Of a DNA stretch of 52,959 bases, positions 34,433-43,145 are shown piece by piece. A program made the position numbers and the translations under genes. The notes under the pieces are model-generated. The model did no database searches. It was given only the letters and a program-made list of their open reading frames with translations, and had not been told where the DNA came from. Each line of letters starts with the position of its first letter. The stretch's first letter is position 1. This stretch comes from Acidobacteriota bacterium. GTDB taxonomy: Bacteria; Acidobacteriota; Blastocatellia; UBA7656. The stretch covers positions 1 to 52,959 of the forward strand of contig JACQDB010000101.1 of assembly GCA_016201275.1 (NCBI GenBank). The letters are read 5' to 3'.

Positions 34433-35623
34433 TCATCGGCGATGCGCTTTCGATATGGCCTTGCGGGCGATGCGTAAATCGAAACCTTTGCGCGTCGCGA
34501 ACTCTTGAAACAAAGCATAAAAGGCTTCACGGTCTTGCGTGCCAATCACTGCCGTTTGGTCTGCCGCTTCGATAACATAGGGATAACCGTTGCCGACGAT
34601 GACTTCACCGCGCACGGTGTCAACGACGTATTCCAACAAGCCCGCTTCATACACCCACAGCGGCACATCTATGCGCGAAGGCGGCGCATCGCCCGTGGTC
34701 TTCACATAACAAAACGCAACATTGCGTCGCCACTCATCGCCGTAAGCTTCCAGTATGCCTTGACGAGCGCAGATAAACAGCGGCGTTCGATCTCCCCACT
34801 GCATACGCGGCGCAAGCAAAGCGGCGTCCTGCAACTTGGGCGAATCGCTCAACTCCGGTTCCAATTCGCGCAGCATATTCACCAGGTCACGCGCCACACT
34901 GGTATCTACATAACCGACCAGCGGTATGCCGGTCTCTTTTGCGGCGTTCAACAGCGCCAGGATTTCTCCTACATAAAAATCGCGCTGCGCGGCGGGCAGA
35001 ATGTCGGCGAACGAAATCACCAACAGGCTGTCGAAAAAGACCACCGGCGGACGTTGTTTATCAAAGCCGCGTTGTGCCGAGGTTCGCAGAAAATTTTTGA
35101 TGGCGGCGATTTCCATCGCGTAGCGCCGTTGATGCACGACTTGCTCAGAGGCTTCGGTGTCGCCTTTCGAGCGCACCAGAATTTTTTCCGGCGGCAGAAT
35201 TTCAAAGGCCGCGTCTTTGACATAATCGCCAGTTATCGTATGCAGATTTTCAAACCAACCGACCTGCACGGCGGCTATGGGTATCGAAAAATCTTTGGTC
35301 GGCATGATCTGGCTGCCATCGGCGGCAAAGGTGGTGCGGTTCAAGAGGGTTTGATACGCCCACTCCCGCGCCTGTTCGCGGTTCGTCCATTCTTCCGTAA
35401 ACGGAATGATGAAGGCTTGGCGGTCGAAAAATTCAGTTGTAGGAATCGCCCCCGGCGCATTCGCCAATTCAAGTTTCGCCAACAGCGCTTCGCTATTCAT
35501 CGCGCTGACCATTTCGAGCGTTTGATTGTAAGAAGCGACCTGCGCCTTCAAATCGCTTTCATAAAACGCGAATTCGCTTTCGCAACTCGCCAACGCCGAT
35601 AAAATTTTGTCTCGATAAATCAT
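34433..35623 (-). CDS. nurA: NurA-family 5'-3' nuclease
   Basis: This encodes 396 residues. The RNase H-like core begins FAADGSQIMPTKD, with the metal-binding Asp typical of NurA. Later acidic positions include VVFFDSLLV and VGYVDTSVARDLV, and YPYVIEAADQTAVI lies near the C-terminus. NurA resects DNA ends together with the HerA translocase in archaea and in the bacteria that carry the pair. An ADP-ribosylglycohydrolase gene ends 18 bases upstream on the same strand, and a HAS-barrel gene follows downstream. No HerA ATPase is in the window. Confidence 0.8.
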   Translation of the reverse strand: MIYRDKILSALASCESEFAFYESDLKAQVASYNQTLEMVSAMNSEALLAKLELANAPGAIPTTEFFDRQAFIIPFTEEWTNREQAREWAYQTLLNRTTFAADGSQIMPTKDFSIPIAAVQVGWFENLHTITGDYVKDAAFEILPPEKILVRSKGDTEASEQVVHQRRYAMEIAAIKNFLRTSAQRGFDKQRPPVVFFDSLLVISFADILPAAQRDFYVGEILALLNAAKETGIPLVGYVDTSVARDLVNMLRELEPELSDSPKLQDAALLAPRMQWGDRTPLFICARQGILEAYGDEWRRNVAFCYVKTTGDAPPSRIDVPLWVYEAGLLEYVVDTVRGEVIVGNGYPYVIEAADQTAVIGTQDREAFYALFQEFATRKGFDLRIARKAISKAHRR

Positions 35624-35641
35624 ATTGAGGTTCCGCTGGTT

Positions 35642-36646
35642 TTACTTTGGCGCGACCTGCAACAACCGTTCGGTCAATGCGGTTATCTGTTTTGCGTGTA
35701 ACCACTCCGGGCGTGGATGTCTGCCTTGTTGCGTATCGCCTTGCAACACCGGCATTTTCATGGCGTCGGGTATGGCAGTCGCACCGCAAGCTGCACCAAT
35801 CAAACCGCCGACGATGCAGGCATTGGTGTCGGTATCGCCGCCACCGCAGAGGGTTTCGCGTATCGCTTCAAGATAATTGGTGCCAAGCAGCAAATGCCTG
35901 AAGGCATGAGTGAAAGCAATTTTGATAAAGCCGATTTGCGGATGATAAGGCACATCAATATTTTGCTCTGCCTCAACAAGCCATTCGCAAACTTCGCCAG
36001 TTGCGTTGCGATCTGCCCAGTCTTTTGCTTTGGCAAACGCTCCTTGTCCGTCGCCTGGTTCATTCATCAAATGAGCGATGGCGATTGCGTAACAGGCCAC
36101 CGCATCACGACAACTGCGATTGGAATGAGATAAGCGGGAATCCTCTCTGGCAAACAAGGCCAACTCATGAATTTTCAAACGGTGTCCCCAAACTCCCAGA
36201 GGCGTTGCCCGCATTAAGCTGCCATTGGCTTTGGAATCCAGACAATTGTAGTAAGCCGCCTGCGCCATCGCCGCAGCATAGCCTTCCTGTCTGCATATAT
36301 CTTTCCATTCGTAGTCAAGGAAGCATCCCAAAGTTGAGCGTGTGGTGTTCCCTACATCAAAGGGTCTGGACTGCATCCACTCGGCATACTTGCGAGCGAT
36401 TTTTTCCGAATCGAAAGCTTTGCTATTGGCCAGCGCGTGCGCCAGACAAAGAGTCAATTCACCATCATCGGTGATTTGCCCCGGAGCGACTTTTAGAAAA
36501 CCGCCGCCCGGCATAGTCATCGCCTGACGGACTTCTTCAAGCGTCGGTTTTCGCTGAATGAATTCAAGCGTCGCTCCGGCAGCATCGCCGACCAGAGCGC
36601 CCAGCAAACAACCAAGCGCCGCATCGTTTATATCTTTCGCTATCAT
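35642..36646 (-). CDS. ADP-ribosylglycohydrolase family protein
   Basis: This encodes 334 residues with the DraG/ARH fold. LLGALVGDAAGATLEF opens the domain, ITDDGELTLCLAHAL carries the first metal-binding Asp pair, and GGGDTDTNACIVGGLIGA gives the second Asp set near the C-terminus. It hydrolyses ADP-ribose from proteins or nucleic acids; the target is unknown. It is 18 bases from nurA and likely co-transcribed, which suggests a link between ADP-ribose removal and DNA-end processing. GAAGAG lies before the ATG. Confidence 0.88.
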   Translation of the reverse strand: MIAKDINDAALGCLLGALVGDAAGATLEFIQRKPTLEEVRQAMTMPGGGFLKVAPGQITDDGELTLCLAHALANSKAFDSEKIARKYAEWMQSRPFDVGNTTRSTLGCFLDYEWKDICRQEGYAAAMAQAAYYNCLDSKANGSLMRATPLGVWGHRLKIHELALFAREDSRLSHSNRSCRDAVACYAIAIAHLMNEPGDGQGAFAKAKDWADRNATGEVCEWLVEAEQNIDVPYHPQIGFIKIAFTHAFRHLLLGTNYLEAIRETLCGGGDTDTNACIVGGLIGAACGATAIPDAMKMPVLQGDTQQGRHPRPEWLHAKQITALTERLLQVAPK

Positions 36647-36815
36647 CGCAACTCTTCAACAGCCGCAGGGAGTATAGCCGAGAGATATTTTGATGTCATT
36701 TCAATAAAGCAATCCATCGCCTGTTTGCATTAGCCTTCGCGTGCAGCTATAAAGTTTAAGAGCCAACGAACAATAGGCTCAATCATTGTCTCTACAAATT
36801 CCGAGGTTACTTTGC

Positions 36816-38279
36816 ATGACATTACCAAGCACTCTGGGTGAATTAAAAAGCAGCGAGTACAACGAAAAAAGATTGCGCCGCGTTTGCGTTAAAGACGAGA
36901 TGCGCGAAAATTTAATCGCCAAACTGCGGCGCGACGAAACCATCTTTCCAGGCATCGTCGGCTACGATGATACGGTCGTACCGCAAATCATCAACGCCAT
37001 TTTATCGCGCCACAATTTCATCCTGCTAGGTTTGCGCGGTCAGGCCAAAAGCCGCATATTGCGCCAACTGGTCAACCTCCTGGACGAGCGCATACCGGTC
37101 ATCAAAGGCAGCGAGATCAACGATAATCCCTGCGCGCCGATCAGCAAATATGCGCGCTTGCGTATAGAAGAACACGGCGACAAAACGCCCGTCGAATGGA
37201 TTGCACGCGACGCCCGCTATGTTGAAAAATTGGCGACTCCCGATGTCACGATTGCCGATTTGATAGGCGACCTTGACCCGATTAAAGCGGCGCGCGGCGG
37301 CCATCTGCTCTCCGATGAATTAACCATTCATTATGGCTTGTTACCGCGTGCCAATCGCGGCATCTTCGCCATCAACGAACTTCCAGACCTGGCTGGCAAA
37401 GTCCAAGTCGGTTTGTTTAACATCATGCAGGAGGGCGATATTCAAATCAAAGGCTATCCGATTCGTCTGCCGCTCGATGTGATGCTGGTGTTTTCCGCCA
37501 ACCCCGAAGACTACACGGCGCGTGGCAAAATCATCACGCCACTCAAAGACCGCATCGGCTCGGAAATTGTCACGCATTATCCGGCCAGCGTCGAAGAAGG
37601 TATGGAGATCACGCGACAAGAAGCCTGGACGAAACGCGACGAGCGCTTGACGATTCCCGAATTTCTGATGCGAACGGTCGAACAGATTGCCTTTGAAGCG
37701 CGCCAGGATCAGCGCGTGGACAAGCGTTCAGGAGTCAGCCAGCGTTTGCCAATTTCGGTGTTGGAGAATGTCACCTCGAATGCGGAACGCCGGTGTTTAT
37801 TGACCGGCGAAGACAAAATCGTGCCGCGCATCAGCGATATTTATGCGGCCTTGCCAGCGATTACCGGCAAGCTGGAATTGGAGTATGAAGGCGAACAGCG
37901 CGGCGCGGCCAACATCGCACGCGAGTTAATCAAAGCGGCGGTCGGCAAAACCTTTGCCGCCTATTTCGAGCATATTGATTGTGCGGAAATCATCGCCTGG
38001 TTCAATAACGGCGGGGCGTTGCGCCTAGCCGATACCGACGGCACGGAATTGTGCATGGCGAGTTTCCGGCGCGTCAACGGCTTGATGGAAGCGGCCTCTG
38101 CATCGCGTTTGACGGCTGACAATCACGCCATCACCGTAGCGGTTTGTGAATTGATACTGGAAGGATTGTGCGCCCAGAAAAAAATCTCGCGCAGCGAAGA
38201 ACGCGGCTACGCGGCGGCCAAAGCCGAATCGCGTGCGCCCGGTTATGAAAGCTTCAGCCGTTCAAGAAGAATCAATTAA
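36816..38279 (+). CDS. MoxR/magnesium-chelatase-like AAA+ ATPase
   Basis: This encodes 487 residues. The Walker A is GLRGQAKS and the Walker B is [11 protein letters not shown] (Asn-Glu variant), with the sensor region [29 protein letters not shown]. The C-terminal part is helical. The family works with von Willebrand A proteins as chelatase-like or co-chaperone complexes; a matching vWA protein is encoded at 41535, about 3.3 kb downstream on the same strand. The start at 36816 is preferred because CCGAGG precedes it; a TTG further upstream lacks support. Confidence 0.88.
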   Translation: MTLPSTLGELKSSEYNEKRLRRVCVKDEMRENLIAKLRRDETIFPGIVGYDDTVVPQIINAILSRHNFILLGLRGQAKSRILRQLVNLLDERIPVIKGSEINDNPCAPISKYARLRIEEHGDKTPVEWIARDARYVEKLATPDVTIADLIGDLDPIKAARGGHLLSDELTIHYGLLPRANRGIFAINELPDLAGKVQVGLFNIMQEGDIQIKGYPIRLPLDVMLVFSANPEDYTARGKIITPLKDRIGSEIVTHYPASVEEGMEITRQEAWTKRDERLTIPEFLMRTVEQIAFEARQDQRVDKRSGVSQRLPISVLENVTSNAERRCLLTGEDKIVPRISDIYAALPAITGKLELEYEGEQRGAANIARELIKAAVGKTFAAYFEHIDCAEIIAWFNNGGALRLADTDGTELCMASFRRVNGLMEAASASRLTADNHAITVAVCELILEGLCAQKKISRSEERGYAAAKAESRAPGYESFSRSRRIN

Positions 38280-38290
38280 GAGGTGATTTA

Positions 38291-38743
38291 ATGAACACAG
38301 AATTCGTTGCAGATTTCAGCAACAGCGTCTTGCAAGCCTATGAAGAATTGCAAACCGTGACCGAAGAGAAAGCGTCAGAAAAACCGCATGAAAATCAGTG
38401 GTCGGTGAAAGAGTTGTTGGGGCATCTGCTCGATTCGGCTTCCAACAATCATCAACGCTTCGTGCGCTTGCAGATTTTCGACGAGATCGAATTTCCGTTT
38501 TATCAGCAAGACGATTTCGTGCGCGCCAATCATTATCAAAAGCATAGCTGGAAGGGATTGCTGGAGTTCTGGAAACTCTACAATCTGCACCTCGTGCATA
38601 TCATCGAAAATCTTGACCCAAGCAAACTCAACAATGTCTGGATTACGCCGGACAATGAACGCTTGACGCTGGAACATATCGTTGAAGATTATTTGCGTCA
38701 TCTGAACCATCATCTGGAACAGATCAAAAATCTGCTTGATTAG
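38291..38743 (+). CDS. DinB family protein
   Basis: This encodes 150 residues forming a four-helix bundle of the DinB/YfiT type. Putative metal ligands are His in ELLGHLLDSASNNHQRF (about residue 43) and in LRHLNHHLEQIKNLL at the end. Such proteins are metal-binding thiol transferases or are of unknown role; the substrate cannot be read. It starts 11 bases after the ATPase stop with AGAGGTG upstream, so it is likely in the same transcript. Confidence 0.85.
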   Translation: MNTEFVADFSNSVLQAYEELQTVTEEKASEKPHENQWSVKELLGHLLDSASNNHQRFVRLQIFDEIEFPFYQQDDFVRANHYQKHSWKGLLEFWKLYNLHLVHIIENLDPSKLNNVWITPDNERLTLEHIVEDYLRHLNHHLEQIKNLLD

Positions 38744-38752
38744 GACGACACC

Positions 38753-39547
38753 ATGCCTTTGCCATTAATTGATATAGGCGTCAATCTCGGACACGCCTCG
38801 TTCAACGCCGACCGTCAGCAAGTGCTTGATCGCGCCGTGGCGGCGGGTGTGCAAACCATGATCGTCACCGGAACCAATGTGAAAAGCAGCTGCGAAGCGC
38901 AGGAACTGGCCAGCCATTGTCCTGAACATCTCTATGCGACCGCCGGTGTGCATCCGCACAATGCGCGGCATTGCCATGCCGAAACGATGAAAACTTTGCG
39001 GACCTTGGCCAAGCATCAGGAGGTCGTAGCGATAGGCGAGTGCGGCTTGGATTACAATCGCGATTTTTCGCCGCGTCCGGTTCAAGACCTGTGGTTTGCC
39101 GCGCAGATTGAATTAGCCTGCGAGTTGCAGATGCCACTCTTTTTGCATGAGCGTGACGCGCATCAACAATTCGTCAACCTCCTGCGCGGCTATCACAAAC
39201 AATTTCCTGCCGCCGTAGTGCATTGCTTCACCGGCAACGGCGACGAGTTGCAAGCCTATCTGGATATGGGATTGTTCATCGGCATCACCGGCTGGATATG
39301 CGATGAGCGTCGCGGCCAGCACCTGCGCGAACTGGTGCGGCAAATCCCGCTCGACCGCTTGATGTTGGAAACCGACGCGCCGTTTTTAACCCCAAGAGAT
39401 ATGCAGCCGAAACCGAAAGATGGCAGAAACGAACCGGCGTTTCTGCCGCACGTATTGCAAGCAGTAGCAAGTTGCACCGGCAAATCCATAGACGATGTGA
39501 CAGAAGCAACCACGAAGACGGCTCGCGCCTTCTTTCGCCTAGGTTGA
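38753..39547 (+). CDS. tatD: TatD family metal-dependent DNase
   Basis: This encodes 264 residues, the usual length. Blocks are DIGVNLGHASF at the N-terminus (as in E. coli TatD, lacking the HxH of the YcfH branch), ATAGVHPHNA, AIGECGLDYNRDFSPR (metal-binding Glu), LFLHERDA, VHCFTG and ETDAPFLTPRDM. It is a TIM-barrel 3'-5' exonuclease. It lies nine bases after the DinB gene, in the same run. Confidence 0.93.
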   Translation: MPLPLIDIGVNLGHASFNADRQQVLDRAVAAGVQTMIVTGTNVKSSCEAQELASHCPEHLYATAGVHPHNARHCHAETMKTLRTLAKHQEVVAIGECGLDYNRDFSPRPVQDLWFAAQIELACELQMPLFLHERDAHQQFVNLLRGYHKQFPAAVVHCFTGNGDELQAYLDMGLFIGITGWICDERRGQHLRELVRQIPLDRLMLETDAPFLTPRDMQPKPKDGRNEPAFLPHVLQAVASCTGKSIDDVTEATTKTARAFFRLG

Positions 39548-39596
39548 TCTGCGGGAAAAGTTTTTCATCATCCAAAATGAAATTGAGGATTCGAAT

Positions 39597-40592
39597 ATGC
39601 TGAAAATTATCGTTGCTTTCGCACTGCTTTTTATTCTCTGTTTTGGCATCCAGGCAAAAAGTAAAATGACTCCATCACCAAACTCTGTAAACGAGTTGCT
39701 GTGGTGGCTTCCGGTTGACACAGAGACCGTAATGGTGGCGAAAGGCCCTATAACTATCGCCTCATCAGAGCCGGAAAAGTTCATTGATTTCACGCAACGA
39801 ATTGCCTACGGCTCAATAGACTGGGTAAATAAGGGCGACCTGAAACGGCAACTTGAAGGAAAAAAGATATTGCTTTCACTTGAAGGGTGTAGAAAATTTA
39901 GAAGCCCAAAGTCTCTGGGTAGTTCTCCGTATGAAGGTTGTCAAATTATTATTTTTGACAATGATTTTTCTACTGCCCGTAATTCCATCATTCACTCATT
40001 GGAGGTTAGCGCAAAAGCGGTTTTGAAAATTGGTGAATTCAAAGTTTCGGTATTTGAAGAGAAGCTGGAGTCTGACATCTGGGAATTTTATCTGGTCTCA
40101 CCAAAATCTGACATTTTGTTACTCGCAACCGACCAGAGTTATTTGACTGAGGTTTTGAATCGAATGAAAGGGAAAAAAGAGATTCGTGCCCTTCCCGACT
40201 CCCTGAAAGAATGGAAATATGTTGATACAAACGCTCAATACTGGGCGATCAGGCATTATGACATCAATAATTTGGATAAAGACCCAACTTCACCTTTAAT
40301 AGGCATACGAGTAGCGGCTAATTTCCCAGATAAAGAAGCCATTGGCATCGTTTCCATGTTCCATCCTGGTAAACCATTTGTCGTAAGATACCTTTCATCA
40401 AACAAGGACGCTGTAAATATACAAAGAGAATTTTGGACTCCAGATTACTTCGATCCAACTATCCGCGATAAGAAGCCGGACGTTCGGTTGATAGAATTGG
40501 GGATCGTAGAGGTCACTTATTCACCAGACAATCAGACGACTATGACATTATTTCTTTACATGGCTGCGTTTGGTCATGCAATTTTTGTTTAA
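39597..40592 (+). CDS. Secreted hypothetical protein, AT-rich
   Basis: This encodes 331 residues with a signal peptide (MLKIIVAFALLFILCFGIQA). The mature protein opens with MTPSPNSVNELLWWLPVDTETVMVAKGPI, a pattern of proteins with a repeated alpha/beta sandwich, but no family can be named. The DNA is visibly AT-richer than the flanking tatD and vWA genes, with many TTT/AAA/ATA codons, suggesting transfer. It sits immediately before the duplicated vWA gene start and xisHI, at what looks like an insertion-prone spot. TGAGGATT lies before the ATG. Confidence 0.75.
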   Translation: MLKIIVAFALLFILCFGIQAKSKMTPSPNSVNELLWWLPVDTETVMVAKGPITIASSEPEKFIDFTQRIAYGSIDWVNKGDLKRQLEGKKILLSLEGCRKFRSPKSLGSSPYEGCQIIIFDNDFSTARNSIIHSLEVSAKAVLKIGEFKVSVFEEKLESDIWEFYLVSPKSDILLLATDQSYLTEVLNRMKGKKEIRALPDSLKEWKYVDTNAQYWAIRHYDINNLDKDPTSPLIGIRVAANFPDKEAIGIVSMFHPGKPFVVRYLSSNKDAVNIQREFWTPDYFDPTIRDKKPDVRLIELGIVEVTYSPDNQTTMTLFLYMAAFGHAIFV

Positions 40593-40616
40593 CCGGACAA
40601 GACAATTGTAGGAATT

Positions 40617-40760
40617 ATGCCGTTTACTAAATATTCAAAATGGAATGGTGTGGATTGGGAGTCTTTGAGCCTTGAAGACTTGATGGACAAACTCTCCGAG
40701 TTCTTGCTCGACAGTGGTTGCAATGCCCTCACTTTCACAGTGAAGTCTAACTCAAATTGA
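40617..40760 (+). pseudogene. Truncated copy of the vWA gene 5' end
   Basis: The first 34 codons match the start of the vWA gene at 41535 with seven base differences in 102. Five are silent; the sixth affected codon changes Lys to Arg. After GGT the two copies diverge and this one stops at 40758-40760. It keeps a good ribosome site (TAGGA), which the intact downstream copy has lost. It forms the left side of a direct repeat around xisHI. Confidence 0.85.
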
Positions 40761-40775
40761 AAGACAGATTTCTAT

Positions 40776-41192
40776 ATGCCGGCCAGAGACCTCTATCACC
40801 AAAGCTTGAAGCAGGCGCTTATCAAAGACGGCTGGGTCATCACCCACGACCCGCTGCGATTGCAGTGGGGCGTGAAAGATATGTATGTTGACTTAGGCGC
40901 AGAACGAATTGTCACTGCCGAGCGCGCCGGAGTAAAAATTGCTGTCGAAATCAAGAGTTTTGTCAGCGCCTCTGAATTGCGCGACATAGAGAATGCGGTG
41001 GGGCAATACTTTGTCTATTTGGCGGTGCTGAATCGCACTGAGCCAGACCGCCGGTTATATTTGGCAGTGCATAAGGAAGTGTATTTCGATGTTTTTGAAG
41101 AACCGCTCGGGCAACTCTTACGCGAAGATTATCAAGTGCCTATAATTGTTTTCGATGTCGAGGCAGAGGAGATTGTGAAATGGATAGACTAG
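40776..41192 (+). CDS. xisH: XisH family protein
   Basis: This encodes 138 residues with the XisH pattern: AR-DLYHQSLKQALIKDGWVITHDPL, then KIAVEIKSFVSASELRDIENAVGQY. The E-x-K of a restriction-endonuclease-like fold is in VEIKSF, after the Asp in MYVDLGAE. In Anabaena, XisH and XisI are accessory factors for excision of the fdxN element. Most genomes carry the pair without that recombinase, and its general role is unknown. It overlaps xisI by 13 bases. The ribosome site is weak. Confidence 0.93.
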   Translation: MPARDLYHQSLKQALIKDGWVITHDPLRLQWGVKDMYVDLGAERIVTAERAGVKIAVEIKSFVSASELRDIENAVGQYFVYLAVLNRTEPDRRLYLAVHKEVYFDVFEEPLGQLLREDYQVPIIVFDVEAEEIVKWID

Positions 41193-41515
41193 ACACTTAT
41201 CGTCAGATCATCCGCGACGTGTTATTGAAGTATGCTCAAGTGCCTTACGCGCACGGCGAGATTCATATCGAAGCGGTATTTGATAAAGAAGCAGATCGCT
41301 ACCTCTTGATGATTCTCGGACGAGAAAATGACCGGCGGATTCATGGTTGTCTCGTTCATATTGATCTCATCAATGACAAGATATGGATTCAGCGGGACGG
41401 AACCGAAAGCGGCATCGCTTATGAATTGGTTGCAGCGGGAGTACCCAAAGAGCATATCGTTTTAGGCTTTCGCTCTCCGGCAATGCGTCAGCATACCGAG
41501 TTCGCTGCCGCTTGA
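41180..41515 (+). CDS. xisI: XisI family protein
   Basis: This encodes 111 residues. Family blocks are YRQIIRDVLLKYAQVPYAHGEI, DRYLLMILGREND-RRIHGCLVHIDLINDKIWIQRDGTE, and the closing VPKEHIVLGFRSPAMRQHTEFA. It is translated from an overlapping start within xisH, so the two are probably made in fixed ratio. The pair occupies the space between two copies of the vWA gene start and ends 19 bases before the intact vWA ATG. Confidence 0.93.
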   Translation: MDRLDTYRQIIRDVLLKYAQVPYAHGEIHIEAVFDKEADRYLLMILGRENDRRIHGCLVHIDLINDKIWIQRDGTESGIAYELVAAGVPKEHIVLGFRSPAMRQHTEFAAA

Positions 41516-41534
41516 TGGCGCTTGAGAACAGCTT

Positions 41535-42797
41535 ATGCCGTTTACAAAATATTCAAAATGGAATGGAGTGGATTGGGAGTCTTTGAGCCTTGAAGACTTG
41601 ATGGACAGGCTCTCGGAGTTCTTGCTCGATAGCGGTTTCGATGACCCTTATTTCATGTATCGCAACGAGCAAGACAACTCGCTTGAATCTTTGCGCGAAG
41701 CGATGAGGCGCGCCTTGCTTGAAGACGGCCTGCTTTCGGAAGAAGAGTTGCAACAATTCTACGACGAACAAGGCAACCTCAAAATGGAAGCGATGAATGA
41801 ATTGCTCGACCGTCTGCTCGAACGCATGGTCGAAGAGGGCTACATCAAAGTTGACCAACAAGCATCGGGGACGCCGCAGGAAACTCAAGTCACCGCCAAA
41901 GGCGGCAAGACCGGCAAGCCACAGGAAGCGGCTGCCAAATTTGAAGTGACCGACAAGGGGCTTGATTTCTTGGGTTACAAAACGCTCAAGGAGTTGGTCG
42001 CTTCTTTGGGCAAGTCGTCGTTCGGGCGGCACGACACCAATCATCTGGCGACCGACATCGAAGCCAGCGAAGCGGCCAAGCGTTATGAATTCGGCGATGT
42101 CTTGAATCTGGATGTCAGCGCCACTTTGAAATCGGCGATTGGTCGTGAAGGCTTGGGCGTGCCGATCAATCTGGAATACGCCGATTTAATGGTGCATCAG
42201 GCCGAGTACAAAAGTTCCTGCGCGACGGTGTTGATGCTCGACTGTTCGCACTCGATGATTTTATACGGCGAAGATCGCTTCACTCCTGCCAAGCGCGTCG
42301 CGCTGGCGTTGACGCATTTGATTCGCACGCAATATCCCGGCGACTCTCTGCGCGTAGTGCTGTTTCACGATTCCGCCGAAGAGATTCCTATCTCGCAAGT
42401 CGGGCGCGTGCAGGTCGGCCCCTATCACACCAACACCCGCGAGGGCTTGCGGCTGGCGCGGCGCATACTGATGTCGCAACGCAAAGACATGAAGCAGATC
42501 ATCATGATAACCGACGGCAAACCTTCGGCGATGACTATGGCAGACGGGCGCATTTATAAAAACTCTATGGGGCTTGACCCGACGATAATTCAGGAGACCT
42601 TCAAAGAGGTCGCCGATTGTCGCCGCAACGGCATTATGATTAATACCTTCATGCTGGCAGACGATTATTATCTGGTGGAGTTCATCAAAAAGGTGACGGA
42701 GATTTGTCGCGGCAAAGCGTACTTCACCACTACGATGACGCTGGGGCAATATATACTGATGGATTATATGCGACGACAGACGAAGAAGATTTATTGA
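41535..42797 (+). CDS. von Willebrand factor A domain protein
   Basis: This encodes 420 residues. The N-terminal 130 residues are acidic and helical ([30 protein letters not shown]). The C-terminal vWA domain (about 225-400) has a complete [13 protein letters not shown], the Thr in YHTNTREGL and the Asp in IITDGKPS. Such proteins partner MoxR-like ATPases; the likely partner is encoded at 36816. The start coincides with the right copy of the repeat flanking xisHI, and its Shine-Dalgarno is poor compared with the left copy, so translation may have changed after the insertion. Confidence 0.9.
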   Translation: MPFTKYSKWNGVDWESLSLEDLMDRLSEFLLDSGFDDPYFMYRNEQDNSLESLREAMRRALLEDGLLSEEELQQFYDEQGNLKMEAMNELLDRLLERMVEEGYIKVDQQASGTPQETQVTAKGGKTGKPQEAAAKFEVTDKGLDFLGYKTLKELVASLGKSSFGRHDTNHLATDIEASEAAKRYEFGDVLNLDVSATLKSAIGREGLGVPINLEYADLMVHQAEYKSSCATVLMLDCSHSMILYGEDRFTPAKRVALALTHLIRTQYPGDSLRVVLFHDSAEEIPISQVGRVQVGPYHTNTREGLRLARRILMSQRKDMKQIIMITDGKPSAMTMADGRIYKNSMGLDPTIIQETFKEVADCRRNGIMINTFMLADDYYLVEFIKKVTEICRGKAYFTTTMTLGQYILMDYMRRQTKKIY

Positions 42798-42855
42798 TCA
42801 ACCGGCAAGTTTGGATAATGAATCCTGTTGAATATGCCAGGCAGAGGGGGAAATA

Positions 42856-43065
42856 ATGAAAACGATAAAACCTATGGATGACGCGCAACTTAGAATAAAT
42901 GGAATTGAAGCGTTGAATCAAGCTTTGGGGCGCGCAGCAGTTTTACGATTTCTTTCGCTTCTTCATCGCGAACCGACAGATTAGGTTGAAATCTCGCGGC
43001 GTCTGTATAAAGGTCAGACGATTGATGAGATATTTGAAAGAGCCAAAAAACATTCGCAGCGATGA
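42856..43065 (+). pseudogene. Small conserved-type protein with in-frame TAG
   Basis: The frame reads MKTIKPMDDAQLRINGIEAL.., RFLSLLHREPTD, then TAG at 42982-42984, then VEISRRLYKGQTIDEIF and a final TGA. It would be 69 residues. It resembles a family of roughly 70-residue proteins common near toxin-antitoxin genes in cyanobacteria, in which Tyr normally follows PTD; that comparison is from memory. TAT to TAG would explain the stop. GAGGGGG precedes the ATG. The protein would be truncated at 42 residues. Confidence 0.7.
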
Positions 43066-43145
43066 GGCGTTTTGACCAACGAATCTGAAGGCGCGCTTTT
43101 CGCGTAGTCCCCATATCTCACCAGACCAATAAACAAGGAGGCACT

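Noticed and set aside
34433-34435. nurA stop UGA as a fourth selenocysteine codon
   Set aside because: A weak hairpin (TCGC..GCGA) follows at a suitable distance, but the position is not a redox site, NurA is complete without it, and a second frame explains part of the downstream sequence better.
40776-41515. A complete fdxN-type excision element
   Set aside because: XisH and XisI are present but no XisF-type serine recombinase lies in the window, so active site-specific excision cannot be claimed.
42982-42984. TAG read as pyrrolysine
   Set aside because: The protein is not a methylamine methyltransferase, no pyl genes are seen, and a Tyr-to-stop mutation is the simpler explanation.
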